Of a stretch of 64,000 nt of DNA, positions 14,401 to 23,608 are shown in pieces. The DNA lies in contig BDIU01000104.1 of assembly GCA_002118135.1 (NCBI GenBank), positions 1 through 64,000 on the forward strand, read 5' to 3'. How positions within the stretch are numbered: position 1 is the stretch's first letter; every line of letters begins with the position of its first letter. A program made the translations under genes and the position numbers. Below the pieces are notes generated by a model, which did no database searches, was not told the DNA's origin, and was given only the letters and a program-made list of their open reading frames with translations. The stretch comes from Trebouxia sp. TZW2008 (taxonomy: Eukaryota > Chlorophyta > Trebouxiophyceae > Trebouxiales > Trebouxiaceae).

Positions 14401-17400
14401 GGTAGACATCACAGCTGCTGAGCACATGCTGAACCCCATTGAGCTGTTGCAAGAAGTAAGCAGCAAGCTTGGGGGTATCAACAGCCTGCAAAGCCTAAGG
14501 CGCAGTATGCTGGATGGCAAACTTAAGCTTGTGCTGCCAAGGTATTACGTCCTACGCACAATATCAAGTCTGTCCAATCTTCATGCTTGCTGGCGCGTTT
14601 GCAGAGTTTGCGGCGTAGTATGCTGGAAGCAAACTGTAGTGTGTGCTTCAAAGGTAAGCAGCGTAGTAGCAAGCCAGCTGAAACTTGAAGGTCATTCGCA
14701 TGCCACTGGAAGTTGTCAGTCTGCATCAGTGCGTGTGAACATCCTTACATTTGCAACTGCTTGTACATGTTTCCTTGGCTGCCAGCTGGTCCATATGTGC
14801 AGCCAAATGGAAGCTTGCATGCATGCTCCCAAGCAGGACCCTGCCAAAGCTACCTGAGCTTTGTCACCAGAAGCTTCATTACTGGCAGCTCATGTAACAA
14901 CTGCTGACACCTGACTGTAACCGCAGCTGTGCGGGTGCATGCATGCTCTTGAGCAGGGGCCGGCCAAAGCTACCTCAGCTTTGTCATCAGAAACATTACT
15001 ACTGGCAGCTCATGTAATATTTGCTGACACCTAACTGTAATTGCAGCTGAGTGGGCGCATGCATGCTGTTGAGCAGGAGCCAGCCAAAGCTACCTCAGCT
15101 TTGTCATCAGAGGTGTGACTCCTGGCAGCGCCTGTAACATTTGCTGACACCTGACTTTGCATGCAGCTGGATGGAAGCTTGCATGCTCTTGAGTAGCACC
15201 CTGCCAAAGCTGCCTCAACTTCGTGATCAGAAGCGTGGTTGCCGCCAGCTTGCGTAGGATATGCTGACACCTGACTGTGCTTGCAGCTGGGTGGAAGCTT
15301 GCATGCAAGCGCTTGTGCTGGATTCCGTCAATGCCAGGCGAGTCTCAGAAGCAACCCACAGCCTGCCCTTACAAGGCTCTCACGTCACAACAGGGGAGGA
15401 GGGTCAAGACACCTATGACCACCGGTGATATAGCTTTCAGCAAGTGTTGTTCTTGCCTTTGGATGCGTGAACTCCTCAGAACAGGCATTGTGTTGCTGTG
15501 CTCAGGTTGCCTGAATTAAATGCACGTTCATTGTTACTGTGCTGACTGTGTTTGCTCTGATGTACTATGTTGCCTTTCTCTGCACCCCAAAAGTACAGTG
15601 ATTTCTCATCATAACAACTGCATCAGTCACCAAAACATTGTCCACATAACAAGTTGTCCATACCCAGAGGCACCACTGCAGTTGATATGCAGCGATTGGT
15701 TCTAAGCTGCATTGTCTCTACATACACAATCTCCCGAAATCAACTGCACGAGGAGAAATCACTGTATGACATCCAATCTGGCGTTGAGCATCCACAGGAC
15801 TGCTGAAAAACACAAAAATTGTGTCAAACATGCTGATGCAACATTTTGCAGGCCTGACGGCTGGCCGTGGGCTGAAGCAGGGCTGCCAGAGGAGCCCCAG
15901 CCTAGCAAGCAGAAGAAGAAAGGCGGCAGGCGTAAGCGCAGTGCTAGTCCTGTCAGCAGGGATGCCAGTCATGCAACTGCTGCTGACTCCAAGGCTGCAC
16001 AAACAGATGCAGAGACAAAGAAGCGGCCGGCAAAGCGTGCAAAGCGTGCTGCTGGCGTTGGTGCTGCTAAGGTCTCAAAAAGACCTCCCAGACGAGGTAT
16101 GAAGTCTGTCAAGAGCTAATTTGCCCTCACAAGTCAAAACGCTCCTTTTCCTTGAGATCTAGTGAACAACAGCAAGTGAAGATGTGCAAATTCCCTTTGC
16201 TTGATTGCAGGTGAGTGTGTTTGTAACTTGTGTTTCAGGTCAATCTCTGTCCGGGAGATGATTACAATCAGATAGCTTTGCAGCTCACATGGACAAATAA
16301 GCAATATCCTACTCTGCGAACCTAAAGTTTGTGGCACAAATTGTGTCATTGGTGTTAGCTGCATGCCAATCAGCTGACAACAAAGTGTTGCAAGCTTGCT
16401 GAAATGCAGAACCTCATCTCAACCTTGACATGTGTTCAACAGCGTCTTTATGCTTGCAGGTAAAGCCACAGCTCTTGGTGACTCTTCATCTCCCAGCAAG
16501 GCCGCTGCAGCTGTCAGTGCTCAGGCTGCAGACTTACGCACAGACCAGCACTTGCCTGATGAGGCACTCCCTGGCAGCCCTATAGCTGAAGATGAAGAAG
16601 TAAGCGACTGGCAAGAAAGTCCAAAGGTCCCCAAGAGGAGGGTCCCACCTCCGAGGGGCGCTAAAAAGGCAGACAACCCTTCACAAGGCAGCTTGAATGG
16701 GAACTTGCGAAAGGCAGGGCGGTCCACAAAGGGCAGCCGGAAAAGCGACAGGCAGGACGCAGCTGAGTTTGAGGACATTGGGAGTGGCAGCTCAGAAGGA
16801 GAAGAGGGGGATGGCAAAGGACAGCAGGGGAGCTTGCCAGTGAGGGCTAGGGGTCCCCAAGGGCTGACCAGGGGGCGCAACAGGAAGAGACAGGTGATCA
16901 CATAGACAATGAATACAATGCTGTAGCCACTTGCTCTGTGGTCAATCTCTCGTCTTGCTGTGTATGTATGTGAGCATTGTTAGACGCCCCACCGTCTGGT
17001 TGCACTGCCACGTGATCGCCAGAAACCTGCAGGGCACCGAAGACCTCGCGCCAAACCCTGCTTCAGGCTGCAGCCGGGCCGGCCGCGGTGCAAGCATTAC
17101 GAAATCTCTTTCCATGCATGCTTTCCTTCAGTCGAAATGGATACAGCTTGCATGCCTCATCAGGTGCATGCGGTCAAATAAGTGCCAGGTTATGCGTCTC
17201 AGCTTAGCACCGTCAGCCATGTATACCCTTTCATTGGCGAGCGTTCCACGGTACTTATGTGAAAGCTGAGACTAATGCCGGAAATGTTGAACAGACTCCA
17301 GTCAACATCGCGAAGCACGTTTCAGGTTTTGCCGACAACAAATGCCTGCATTCCGCGATTCTTGTGTGCCTGCTGAGTCTATTGCTGCACATGTTGCACA

Positions 17401-18135
17401 GATTTCAGTCAAGGTCATAAGGTACTTTCAGGTTTTGCACACAACGCATGCCTGCAGTCCGCGGTACGCTTTGTGGCAACAAACCTTGCTTGCACTCACC
17501 TGTAGGTGATCGAAGAAGACACGCAAGACATTGCAATGGAGTCAGAATCTGGAGCATCACAGCAGGATCTGAGTGCAGTTGCAAGCCCTAAACCAGAACA
17601 TTCAGATATGTATGCCAGTCAGACAGCTGCAGCTGGCAAGCAGCAACAGGCCGAAACATACGAAGGCAATGTGCTGGACCGCATAGCTGGTCTCAGCAGC
17701 GTTCTCAATAAAGCACATCCTTCTGTGGGTGCTACAACAGCAAGTCTTGGTGAACAGGACAGCGGTCAAGTCAGTGAGCAGCCAGAGAATGCAAATCAAG
17801 GTGGCAAATCCTCCACAGTTGCTTTGCTGGACGCCATTTTGAATGATGATGATGACGAAGAGCATGCACCTGAGCCGTCGACTCAAGTGAATAAGCCATT
17901 AGGGCAAAGCGACACTGATGTTGAAGTTGCAGATGACAGCAGTATGCAAGCAGCAGCTGCGTCTGAAGTCAGCCATGCTCAAGAAGGAGCAGCTCCTGAG
18001 CAAAGGCAACAGCATACTGAACATCAGCCATCATATGAAGCTCACGGACAGGCAACAGCTGCAACAGTTTCTAGTCCAAGGGCTAAGGGCAGTCTCAGAG
18101 ACCGAGTGAGAGCTCTAGGCTTGATGAAGAAGTAG
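2073..18135 (+). CDS. LIG4: DNA ligase IV (ATP-dependent, non-homologous end joining)
   Basis: Seals double-strand breaks with XRCC4 in the nucleus. Exons: 2073-2192, 2441-2608, 2973-3176, 3794-3922, 4403-4517, 4831-5002, 5891-6083, 6823-7041, 7971-8209, 8853-9018, 9650-9809, 10692-10762, 11233-11406, 11542-11762, 12135-12290, 13403-13706, 14342-14541, 15287-15424, 15852-16096, 16460-16893, 17506-18135. All phases agree, giving 4,458 nt. The DNA-binding domain (LYQVYRLLLPQ, NYALKES) leads to the adenylation site TKFDGDR, whose Lys takes AMP; its glycine codon spans the exon 5/6 junction. Further core motifs are CILDGEM, EEGIIIKALD, AWLKIKPDYV and LRFPRVERVR. Two BRCT domains follow (VTHLIADHKDYKFA; LHGGN to LPSWVEACMQALVLD). 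After BRCT2 comes a low-complexity tail of about 430 residues, first Lys/Arg-rich, then acidic and Gln-rich. The first coding exon, upstream of 2073, was not found. Confidence 0.93.
2336..2400 (+). repeat. (GTTGCT)n microsatellite in LIG4 intron
   Basis: About ten tandem copies of the hexamer GTTGCT lie in the intron between the first two placed LIG4 exons. Translation gives Val-Ala repeats, but neighbouring splice sites exclude the run from the coding model. Confidence 0.9.
3285..3390 (+). repeat. donor-side echo of LIG4 exon 2973-3176
   Basis: The last 100 or so bases of the exon at 2973-3176, from GAGGAGAAG through GACCTCAAG and its donor GTGATG, are repeated with a few changes about 210 bp downstream. 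The copy has no acceptor-side half, so it is read as an intronic duplicate, not an exon. Confidence 0.85.
5305..5830 (+). repeat. three acceptor-side echoes of LIG4 exon 5891-6083
   Basis: Copies start near 5308, 5584 and 5724. Each repeats the start of the exon at 5891 (AGGAAGGTGTTTGAGCC, then CAGATCTGCCTTCACTG) for about 105-130 bp and then diverges. Each carries a stop shortly after the homology or an altered frame. The copy nearest the real exon still has a good acceptor (ACATGCAG). The intact exon is the last member of the array. A small donor-side echo of the same exon lies at about 6128-6181. Confidence 0.9.
6285..6765 (+). repeat. acceptor-side echoes of LIG4 exon 6823-7041
   Basis: Three decayed copies of the first half of the exon (the part encoding LLERLDLLKAAIGPVP) lie at about 6295-6335, 6425-6560 and 6640-6760. 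The last copy has a good acceptor and reads in frame for about 38 codons, but the exon end is missing. Confidence 0.8.
7070..7245 (+). repeat. donor-side echoes of LIG4 exon 6823-7041
   Basis: A short copy (about 7075-7120) and a long one (about 7125-7241) repeat the end of the preceding exon. The long copy reads KEFVLDHTTCSRICHSMEDI to a donor (CAG, then GTGCGT) without a stop. It is almost identical to the genuine exon end and could act as an alternative 3' exon portion. Confidence 0.85.
7561..7970 (+). repeat. two acceptor-side echoes of LIG4 exon 7971-8209
   Basis: Copies begin just after CAG at 7563 and 7765, which gives spacings of 202 and 205 bp to the next copy and then the real exon. 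Each repeats about 140 bp of the exon, including the acceptor TTGCAG or TTGCAGG context. Sequence drifts (for example IIIKAL to MIVKAL), and each copy runs into a stop after the homology ends. Confidence 0.9.
8210..8400 (+). repeat. donor-side echo of LIG4 exon 7971-8209
   Basis: About 165 bp (8225-8391) repeats the second half of the preceding exon through its donor region (TGCAAGTGAGT). It has an in-frame stop (TTCTAAGGC) in place of the Tyr codon, so this copy cannot be translated through. Confidence 0.88.
8650..8800 (+). repeat. acceptor-side echo of LIG4 exon 8853-9018
   Basis: About 140 bp with its own TTTTTGCAG acceptor repeats the exon starting at 8853, 192 bp upstream of it. The frame stays open (VGNGMSDVELQAVREKL) but the homology stops before the exon end, and no equivalent donor is seen. 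Confidence 0.9.
9100..9525 (+). repeat. echoes of LIG4 exon edges at 9018 and 9650
   Basis: The intron between exons 8853-9018 and 9650-9809 holds a donor-side echo at about 9108-9145 (TCAAGGATGCCTCCAAGTC). It also holds acceptor-side echoes of the next exon near 9205-9240, 9305-9350 and 9465-9515 (TACAGGTGCAAGAAGACATGC). All are short and decayed. Confidence 0.7.
11110..11185 (+). repeat. acceptor-side echo of LIG4 BRCT1 exon 11233-11406
   Basis: CAGGTGTCTCCAGAGGGCCT and the following 50 or so bases occur at about 11117 and again at the true exon start near 11231. The upstream copy drifts after the first 20 codons. Confidence 0.88.
12360..12855 (+). repeat. 140-bp donor-side tandem array after LIG4 exon 12135-12290
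   Basis: Four decayed copies follow the exon end (LPATPQKAEKG plus donor). The ACACCTCAGAAGG mark or its variant recurs at intervals of 140, 140, 138 and 139 bp (near 12271, 12411, 12551, 12689, 12828). Each copy keeps a donor-like GTGAGC or GTAAGC near its end. The unit therefore includes the 3' edge of the exon, the donor and about 80 bp of intron. Confidence 0.92.
13205..13335 (+). repeat. acceptor-side echo of LIG4 exon 13403-13706
   Basis: About 115 bp with its own TTTGCAG acceptor repeats the start of the exon at 13403, 180 bp upstream of it. It ends in a TGA where the exon encodes FRGCHLCFL. The frame is otherwise intact. Confidence 0.9.
14155..14295 (+). repeat. near-intact echo of LIG4 BRCT2 exon 14342-14541
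   Basis: With acceptor GCATGTGCAG, this 130-bp copy reads LHGGHVTEHV to LLQEVSSKLG without a stop. It differs from the genuine exon at several codons (VMPETTHPVHDTTAAEHML against VTFETTHLVVDITAAEHML). The homology stops before the exon end and no good donor is obvious. It may be an alternative exon or simple decay. Confidence 0.85.
14800..15286 (+). repeat. 120-bp acceptor-side tandem array before LIG4 exon 15287-15424
   Basis: CAGCTG followed by a WVEAC-like stretch recurs at 14924, 15044, 15164 and 15284, exactly 120 bp apart, with a more decayed copy near 14805. The unit holds the intron end (CTGACACCTGACTGT), the acceptor and about 25 bp of exon. Only the last copy continues into a real exon. 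Confidence 0.93.
15594..15715. mobile_element. degenerate copy of the TA-flanked MITE
   Basis: Inside a LIG4 intron. It shares the internal pattern of the better copies at 19647, 43552 and 48848 (TTGTCC repeats, the GAGGCACCACTGCAGT block and GCAGCGATTGGTT), but its ends are eroded (TACAGTGATTTCTC at the start). It is assigned to the family by internal similarity only. Confidence 0.55.
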
Positions 18136-18437
18136 TCATGAGCCTGACGGCTGTCCAAGTGTACATTAGGTCGTGCTGTACTGCACTGTACAACATTTGC
18201 AATGTATTGTCTCGTCAAAGGAGAGATGAGTGATGCTGGCCATACATGTCACTATTGATTGTCAGTGTTGGAAATGAAGCAGCACCTTACACCCCTTACC
18301 TCGTATGACATGTTGCGCCATGTTTATGTTATGCAGTAGTCAGGAACTGAAAGATAGTCAGTGACTTAGCACCATTTTTCTGAACAAATCCAGTAAGAAT
18401 TAGTGCTCCTGCTTCTTCTTCTTCGTGCCCTTCAGCA
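18136..18437. other. LIG4 to mL46 intergenic region
   Basis: About 300 bp between the LIG4 stop and the mL46 start region. It should hold the LIG4 3' UTR and the mL46 promoter. I see no clear poly(A) signal, TATA box or repeat. Confidence 0.5.
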
Positions 18438-20174
18438 TTGACTTCCAGTTTGGCACTGCCCAAGCAATGGGCAAAGCGCAGGACTCTGGCAACAGCAGCG
18501 TCAGATACACTTACTACTGCTGCAGCGTGCGTGCCTGCCGTTGCCATGCTGCCTGCCGCCAGGTTGCTCTTGCAGGCAACGAGGCAATCGGCCACAGGTG
18601 CAACTCGCAGCGATGCAGTGACTTGCCAGCTGCCCAAGTCGTTTGTCACGGTAAGGCTGATGACGCAGCACATATTGCCATTTTCAGCTGCTTGCGCTCG
18701 TTGCATACTGATATTGCGCGCCATGCAGGCAGTCTCCGCTGCAGAGCGGCTGTATGGAGCATGTGTACTTGAACGGCTGCCGGTGAGTACAGACGCCTCA
18801 TGCCTGGGCCCATCCCTTTGGCTATCAGCTGGCACAAGGTGCTGTGCATCTGCTCGCAACTGGCAACCAATCCTTGCTGAGTCTTGGCGTGTCCTTTCCA
18901 GGTGATCATGCCAGAGGAGCCTGAGTGGGAGGTACAGCACCGCGAATGGCAGTTCAAGCTGCGGAGCAGGCAGAGCAAGGAGCTACCAAAAGAGTTCACT
19001 GAAAGCGGAACAGCGTATGAGCGAGAAGGACAGGGTAGTACTGATCAGTGGACGCCAGCTCCAAGGGAGACAGAAGCAGATGCTGCTGGAGACACAACCT
19101 CACTGAGGCGCAGGCTTGATCGGCGGCTGTTTCTGCTTGTGCGGACTAAAGGCAAGTGATTGCTGCTGCATGTCTCCCTGCTTGGCATGCTGTTGAGCTA
19201 GGCACAACATCACAGCTTGAAAACAGTGCTTTTAGATCGCGCACGTTTGAGCCATTTCTCTGTTTGTTCATTCAATGAAGTTTAAAGTGATAGACGCATC
19301 GAGCTATATGAAATCCAGTTGTACATTTTAACAATGGTCGGTAGTTGGTGGTTATGAGCAAGTTTTGAATCAGTGCAGTAGCACATGCCTCATCACAGGC
19401 ATGCGTGCCATATAGCACCTCACCCTATCAGCAGAATGATGATGAAAACACAGAAACAGTAGGCGCAAGCCAATGTTCTGCTTCAACGTCTTCAAAGTTC
19501 GCTGACTGCTGCAATACTGTCACCAGATCAAGGGAGCTTAGGCAATGGCTTCCTCAGAAGGCACGATCTCTATCAGCCTGACCACAAGGAGCGGCATGCT
19601 TGAGCTATGTTCTTTGCAGCACCAATGTGCTCTAGCCTTATGCACATACAGTAAATTCTCTTTGGAACAGTTACTTTGACTGCCAAAACAATTGTCCTTA
19701 CATGGAATCAAATTGTTCTTATTCAGAGGGACCACTGCAGCCAGAATGCAGTGATTCATTACCAATGGCATTGTCCTTACATCGAGACCGTCCTTACATT
19801 GAGTGTCCTTACCAAGAATGTTTCCTGTAGTGTAAGGGTGTCACAACATGTATGGTGCAGGTGAAACAAGCTGGCAGTTCCCACAGACAGAACACACAGC
19901 AGGAGAAACTATGCGACAGACTGCCGAAAGGGCAGTGAAAGAAACAGTGGAAGAAGGGCCACAGATATATTTTGTAGGCAATTCTCCCATGGGCCATGTC
20001 GGCCAAAGCAATTCTACAGCCTTTTTCCACAAGGCACAGCTCATCAAGGGGTCAACATCTCTCAAACAGGATGCTCGAGCAAAAGAGTATGCATGGGTTG
20101 CCAAAGATGAGATGCCTCATTATATCAAAGATGAACCAACTCAAACGCTATTGTCACAGATGCTTGGAAACTGA
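18438..20174 (+). CDS. MRPL46: mitochondrial large-subunit ribosomal protein mL46 (Nudix fold)
   Basis: Nucleus-encoded component of the mitochondrial 54S/39S subunit with a catalytically inactive Nudix-like fold. Exons: 18438-18650, 18729-18782, 18902-19151 and 19861-20174, all in phase, giving 276 aa; a start at 18546 (MLPAARLLLQATRQ) gives 240 aa. Either N-terminus is Arg/Ala-rich with few acids, as in a mitochondrial presequence. Family motifs are ERLYGACVLERLP, PEWEVQHREWQFKLRSRQ, WTPAPRETEAD, RRRLDRRLFLLV and, in the last exon, WQFPQTEH and YFVGNSPMGHV. Exon 3 ends at AAAG before GCAAGT, a GC-AG intron; no GT donor there preserves frame and homology. The 709-bp third intron contains a MITE. 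Confidence 0.9.
19647..19830. mobile_element. TA-flanked MITE (mariner/pogo-like ends) in mL46 intron 3
   Basis: Begins TACAGTAAATTCTCTTTGG and ends in a degraded inverted copy (CAAGAATGTTTCCTGTA). The interior shares the TTGTCCTTACAT and GGACCACTGCAGCCAGAATG blocks with the copies at 43552 and 48848. The flanking TA and CAGTAA-like termini fit Tc1/mariner-pogo non-autonomous elements. No transposase is encoded. Confidence 0.75.
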
Positions 20175-21179
20175 CATCAAGTTCTGGATGTATGCAACGA
20201 AAGCTGACTGACTTGTTGTCTGCAATTGAAAGGTGCATGTTGGGTATTTGCAATAAAGTTTTAGGCCCAACGCTGTCATTCCAGATGAGCATGATGCATT
20301 TCAGACTTGCAGCCCTAAGACACTCACGTCAAGCTGCTGCCACTTCCTGCACGCTTTCTCAAGCACAGTGACTCATGATCACCGGGATTCAGGATACCGC
20401 GCAATCACTCAGCCAATCACCAGCTGAGCCCAAGCGGGCGCAAACACTGGGTCCTGCACCGTGCTGAGCCTGAGGGGATATGCAGCAAAGCTGTGTGCTG
20501 TTTTGTCTAGGCCCTGGAAGTTGCAGTCAAGGACTCTTGCCCAGTCACTGTCAAGGCAGGCACAAAGTACGTCAGCACTCAGCTTGACCCACATGCATTA
20601 CACCCAGAAGGAGAAGATCGAGCCATAGGACTGTCGCACAAAGTGGTCAGTATGAGTTATAACTCATGCAGACGAAAAGGTCTGGTCCTTGGATGCAACT
20701 CCTCAGCATACACGCTTGTACAACACCTGTGGCATCAGGTAATTGCAACATTGAATTCAGCTCCACCATGTTCTAGAAACAGGTACAACTTGAAGTCTTG
20801 TGGTTGCAGTGCCTGGAAGGCTGAAGTCTTGACCTCAAACATTGCTTGCACTGCATCCAGAAATAAGTACAGGCCTTAAAGCTGGAAGGCTGAAGTTCTG
20901 ACCTCAAAGGTGATGCAGGGGTGTACTGCAGGCAGCACTTTGAGTGACGTCCTCCATGACAAATGTAGTAAGTACTCACACGTGGCCCTCGATTCATGGC
21001 TCAGCGATGCGCATGACGGCGCATGTGATCCCGATGGCGACAGGGGACGCTGTTTTGCCTGGAAGACGTGGCCCTGCAGCGGAAGTACGTTTCGAAACTT
21101 TACTTGGACGAAATGGACCACCATTCGGCAGTAGCAGCAGTATACAAGCTCGACTGCACATCGAGCCTCGCAGACCAAG
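20175..21179. other. mL46 to BKT intergenic region with one possible orphan exon
   Basis: About 1 kb. From about 20513 to 20644 the plus strand reads openly after a possible acceptor (TTTTGTCTAG) as EVAVKDSCPVTVKAGTKYV followed by STQLDPHALHPEGEDRAIGL. This looks protein-like but I cannot place it in a family. Downstream, CTGGAAGGCTGAAGT followed by TGACCTCAAA is repeated near 20813 and 20880. No promoter element for the ketolase gene is evident. Confidence 0.35.
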
Positions 21180-22787
21180 ATGCAGCACACTGCTATGAAC
21201 ACATCGTGTCAGCATAGCGCTTTCTCGCAAAGGAGTATGCAGCAGTGTCAACTGATTTGTTTGAGAAGTTTCGCTCGGCCGATCGGCTCTTCGCGTGGCG
21301 CCTTGAGAGCGACCCGATGCCGGCAGCTTTGTAGCCCCATAGTCAATGCTGCGACACTCGACAAATCAGAAAGACAGCAACCTTCAGAGGACACGGTCAG
21401 GTGCGAGGCTGCAGCTGTAACAAGCCTTGCATTGCTTCTTTGACATGGCATGACATACTGCCACATGATTGTGCTGAGCTGTCAACTGACACAAGCTTGT
21501 TGCCTTGCCCTTGTAGAGATCTCAGCGTTATAGAGGCCACATATCACAAGCAGGCGCAGCAGCGTCCTGACCCTGCACTTCTTTCATCTCCCTCCGTCGC
21601 TTCTGATGGCAACGGCCTCCGAAAATTGCAGAGCAATCTCATTCTAGGCGTAGACAAAGGCGTTTGGGTGGCAGCAGGATTGATTGTAGCATGGGCCACC
21701 ATGATACATATCACAGTCTTTCACACTCCGCTGCACAGCTTGCAAGCTGTAGCGCTGTTCTTCCCCATGATGCAGCTCCATACAGGGTGAGTCATCATCA
21801 GCATCACAACATGCACTCGCTGTCTATTGCAGTATCGCTTGCATGTGGTACACCCGCAATCAAGGATTACACATGCATGCTTTTTGGCAGCGTACGCAGG
21901 TTGCCATCCGCATCCAGTTTGCGGCCAAACTTGCATTCAGCAACTGCTGCAATGCACGCATTTGGGCAGTACACGTCTCTGCACCTGGATTGTAAGCAAC
22001 CCTGCATTCAGCAAGCGTTTATCTGAAAGCAAGCTTTGCGCGCATGCATTTGGGCAGTACACTCAAGCTGCAGTATGACAGTGCTGAAGCATTGAATGCC
22101 ATGCTTGTGTGATGCAGCGGGCTGCTCTTGCCATGACACAAAGGAAATGGGCTCTTATGCTCCCCTCTTGTGCGATACAGGATCTTTATCACTGCTCATG
22201 ATGCCATGCACAGCGCAGTCGCTCCCTCCAATCCCAAGCTGAACCAGTTCATGGGCAGATTGGCAGGCACACTGTACGCCGGACTAGACTATGACTCAAT
22301 GAAACAAGCTCATCATGAGCATCACTCGTACACAGGACTTGTCAACAAGGATCCAGACTTCCATTCTGGCAATCCTGGACTGATCCCTTGGGCAGGCAAA
22401 TTCATCAAGAAGTACTTGACCATTAAGCAAATGGTGATCCTCAATGTGATGGTAGGGGCAGTGCAAATCTCTGGCGCACCGTACAAAAACATGGTGATCT
22501 TTCTGTTGTGTGCGGGGCTGTTAAGCGCAGCACAGCTGTTCTACTTTGGCACATATGTGCCACACAAGCCTCCCAAGGACAACCCACAGCTACCTATGAC
22601 ATGGGAAAGGTCAAATGCCACATGGGCAAAGACTCGCCTAGCTAGCTTCCTAACCTGCTATCACTTTGACTGCCATGTTGAGCATCACCACAACCCTCGC
22701 TTGGCATGGTATGAGCTATGGGGAGCTAGGGTCGAGACAATGGAAGCAGAGAAGCAGCAGAAGCAGCCACAGCAGCAGCAGCAATAG
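21180..22787 (+). CDS. BKT: beta-carotene ketolase (plastid)
   Basis: Adds 4-keto groups to beta-carotene or zeaxanthin, giving echinenone, canthaxanthin and astaxanthin. Exons: 21180-21400, 21517-21786 and 22181-22787; both junctions are phase 2 with good GT-AG sites. The product is 365 aa. About the first 65 residues are rich in Ser, Arg and Gln and poor in acid, as in a chloroplast transit peptide; a second Met lies six codons in. The membrane di-iron His boxes are present: HDAMH, HHEHH and, near the end, CHVEHHHNP. Other family segments are KDPDFHSGNPG, LFYFGTYVPHKP and FLTCYHFD. The third box reads FDCHVEHHHNPRLAW, whereas I recall FDLHWEHHRWPFAPW in other algal enzymes, so this region is divergent. 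The C-terminus ends in a poly-Gln tail. Confidence 0.92.
21787..22180 (+). repeat. BKT intron 2 with internal repeats
   Basis: The intron carries repeated blocks: ATGCATTTGGGCAGTACA near 21958 and 22042, a related GCATGCTTTTTGGCAGCGTACG near 21878, and CCTGCATTCAGCAAGCG beside a similar TTGCATTCAGCAACTGC. They are not echoes of the neighbouring exons. Confidence 0.6.
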
Positions 22788-23608
22788 GGATTTGTCAAGC
22801 AGTATTGTTTTGTTATGTCTCTCTGATGAAGTTTGTTTTGCGAAGTATGCTGTGATGCTCAGTCTTGTGTTTTGATGCGTTTGTCATAGCTATGACACCC
22901 ATCATGTATGCAGTAGCACAGCTAGTTGTCCTTGCAACGGCAATCAAAGCTGTGTGTAGCTGGCGGTTTGGTCTCCCTTTGATTTAAGCTAGGTGAGCTG
23001 CAATAAGTCATGGTTTTGCTTGTTCATGGTGCTTGTGACATCACGAAATAGCTCAAGTTAGTACTGACTTGGCTGATGTTTATCGCCTGTACTACTATGA
23101 GGTATCGTAGTTGAGAGCAACAGTGTCAATGAATCCTTCCTGAATGTATCCCCAGTCTTGCTTGTTATCTCTTGTAGCTGTAACAAGCTCAGCGTATACT
23201 ACACGTACTTCTCTTTGCAAAAGGCTTTGCTTTGTTCTGGCTGCCATCGTTGCATACGCTTGCATTCTTCCAAGTTCTGCGTCACGATAGTACACATGCA
23301 ATCAGTTCTGCAAGCTAGGGTGATTTTGAGGCGCTTTCTGAGCAGCGTGCGAACAGCCTACATCAGCGCTGTCCATACTATTACTGGGTGTGCGTTCAAC
23401 TGCCTGCCATTGTAATCTACTCACTTAGTAAGGTCACAGCGAGGCGTTGTGTCATGACTGCAGTCCAAGCAAAAACGGCTTGTAGGGCATGTCGGTCACC
23501 CACAATGTTGACATGGTTCAGTGTAAACACAAGGTGGTACACCACAAAAAAGCAGACTGATGGGGATTGCATTTTCATGCTTAAGTTTCGCAGCACATAG
23601 GCAATGCA
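22788..23608. other. BKT to NELF-A-like convergent intergenic region
   Basis: About 820 bp between the ends of two convergent genes. Only 3' UTRs are expected. I see no open frame with splice logic, no repeat family and no RNA gene. Confidence 0.6.

Noticed and set aside
16521..16901. 126-codon minus-strand frame opposite a LIG4 exon
   Set aside because: Shadow of the Lys/Ser/Gly-rich plus-strand exon. Pro/Leu/Ser composition is what the complement would give, and it has no splice partners.
18329..18940. 203-codon minus-strand frame
   Set aside because: Opposite to mL46 exons 1-3, which have strong family motifs and phase agreement. The minus frame has no recognisable domain.
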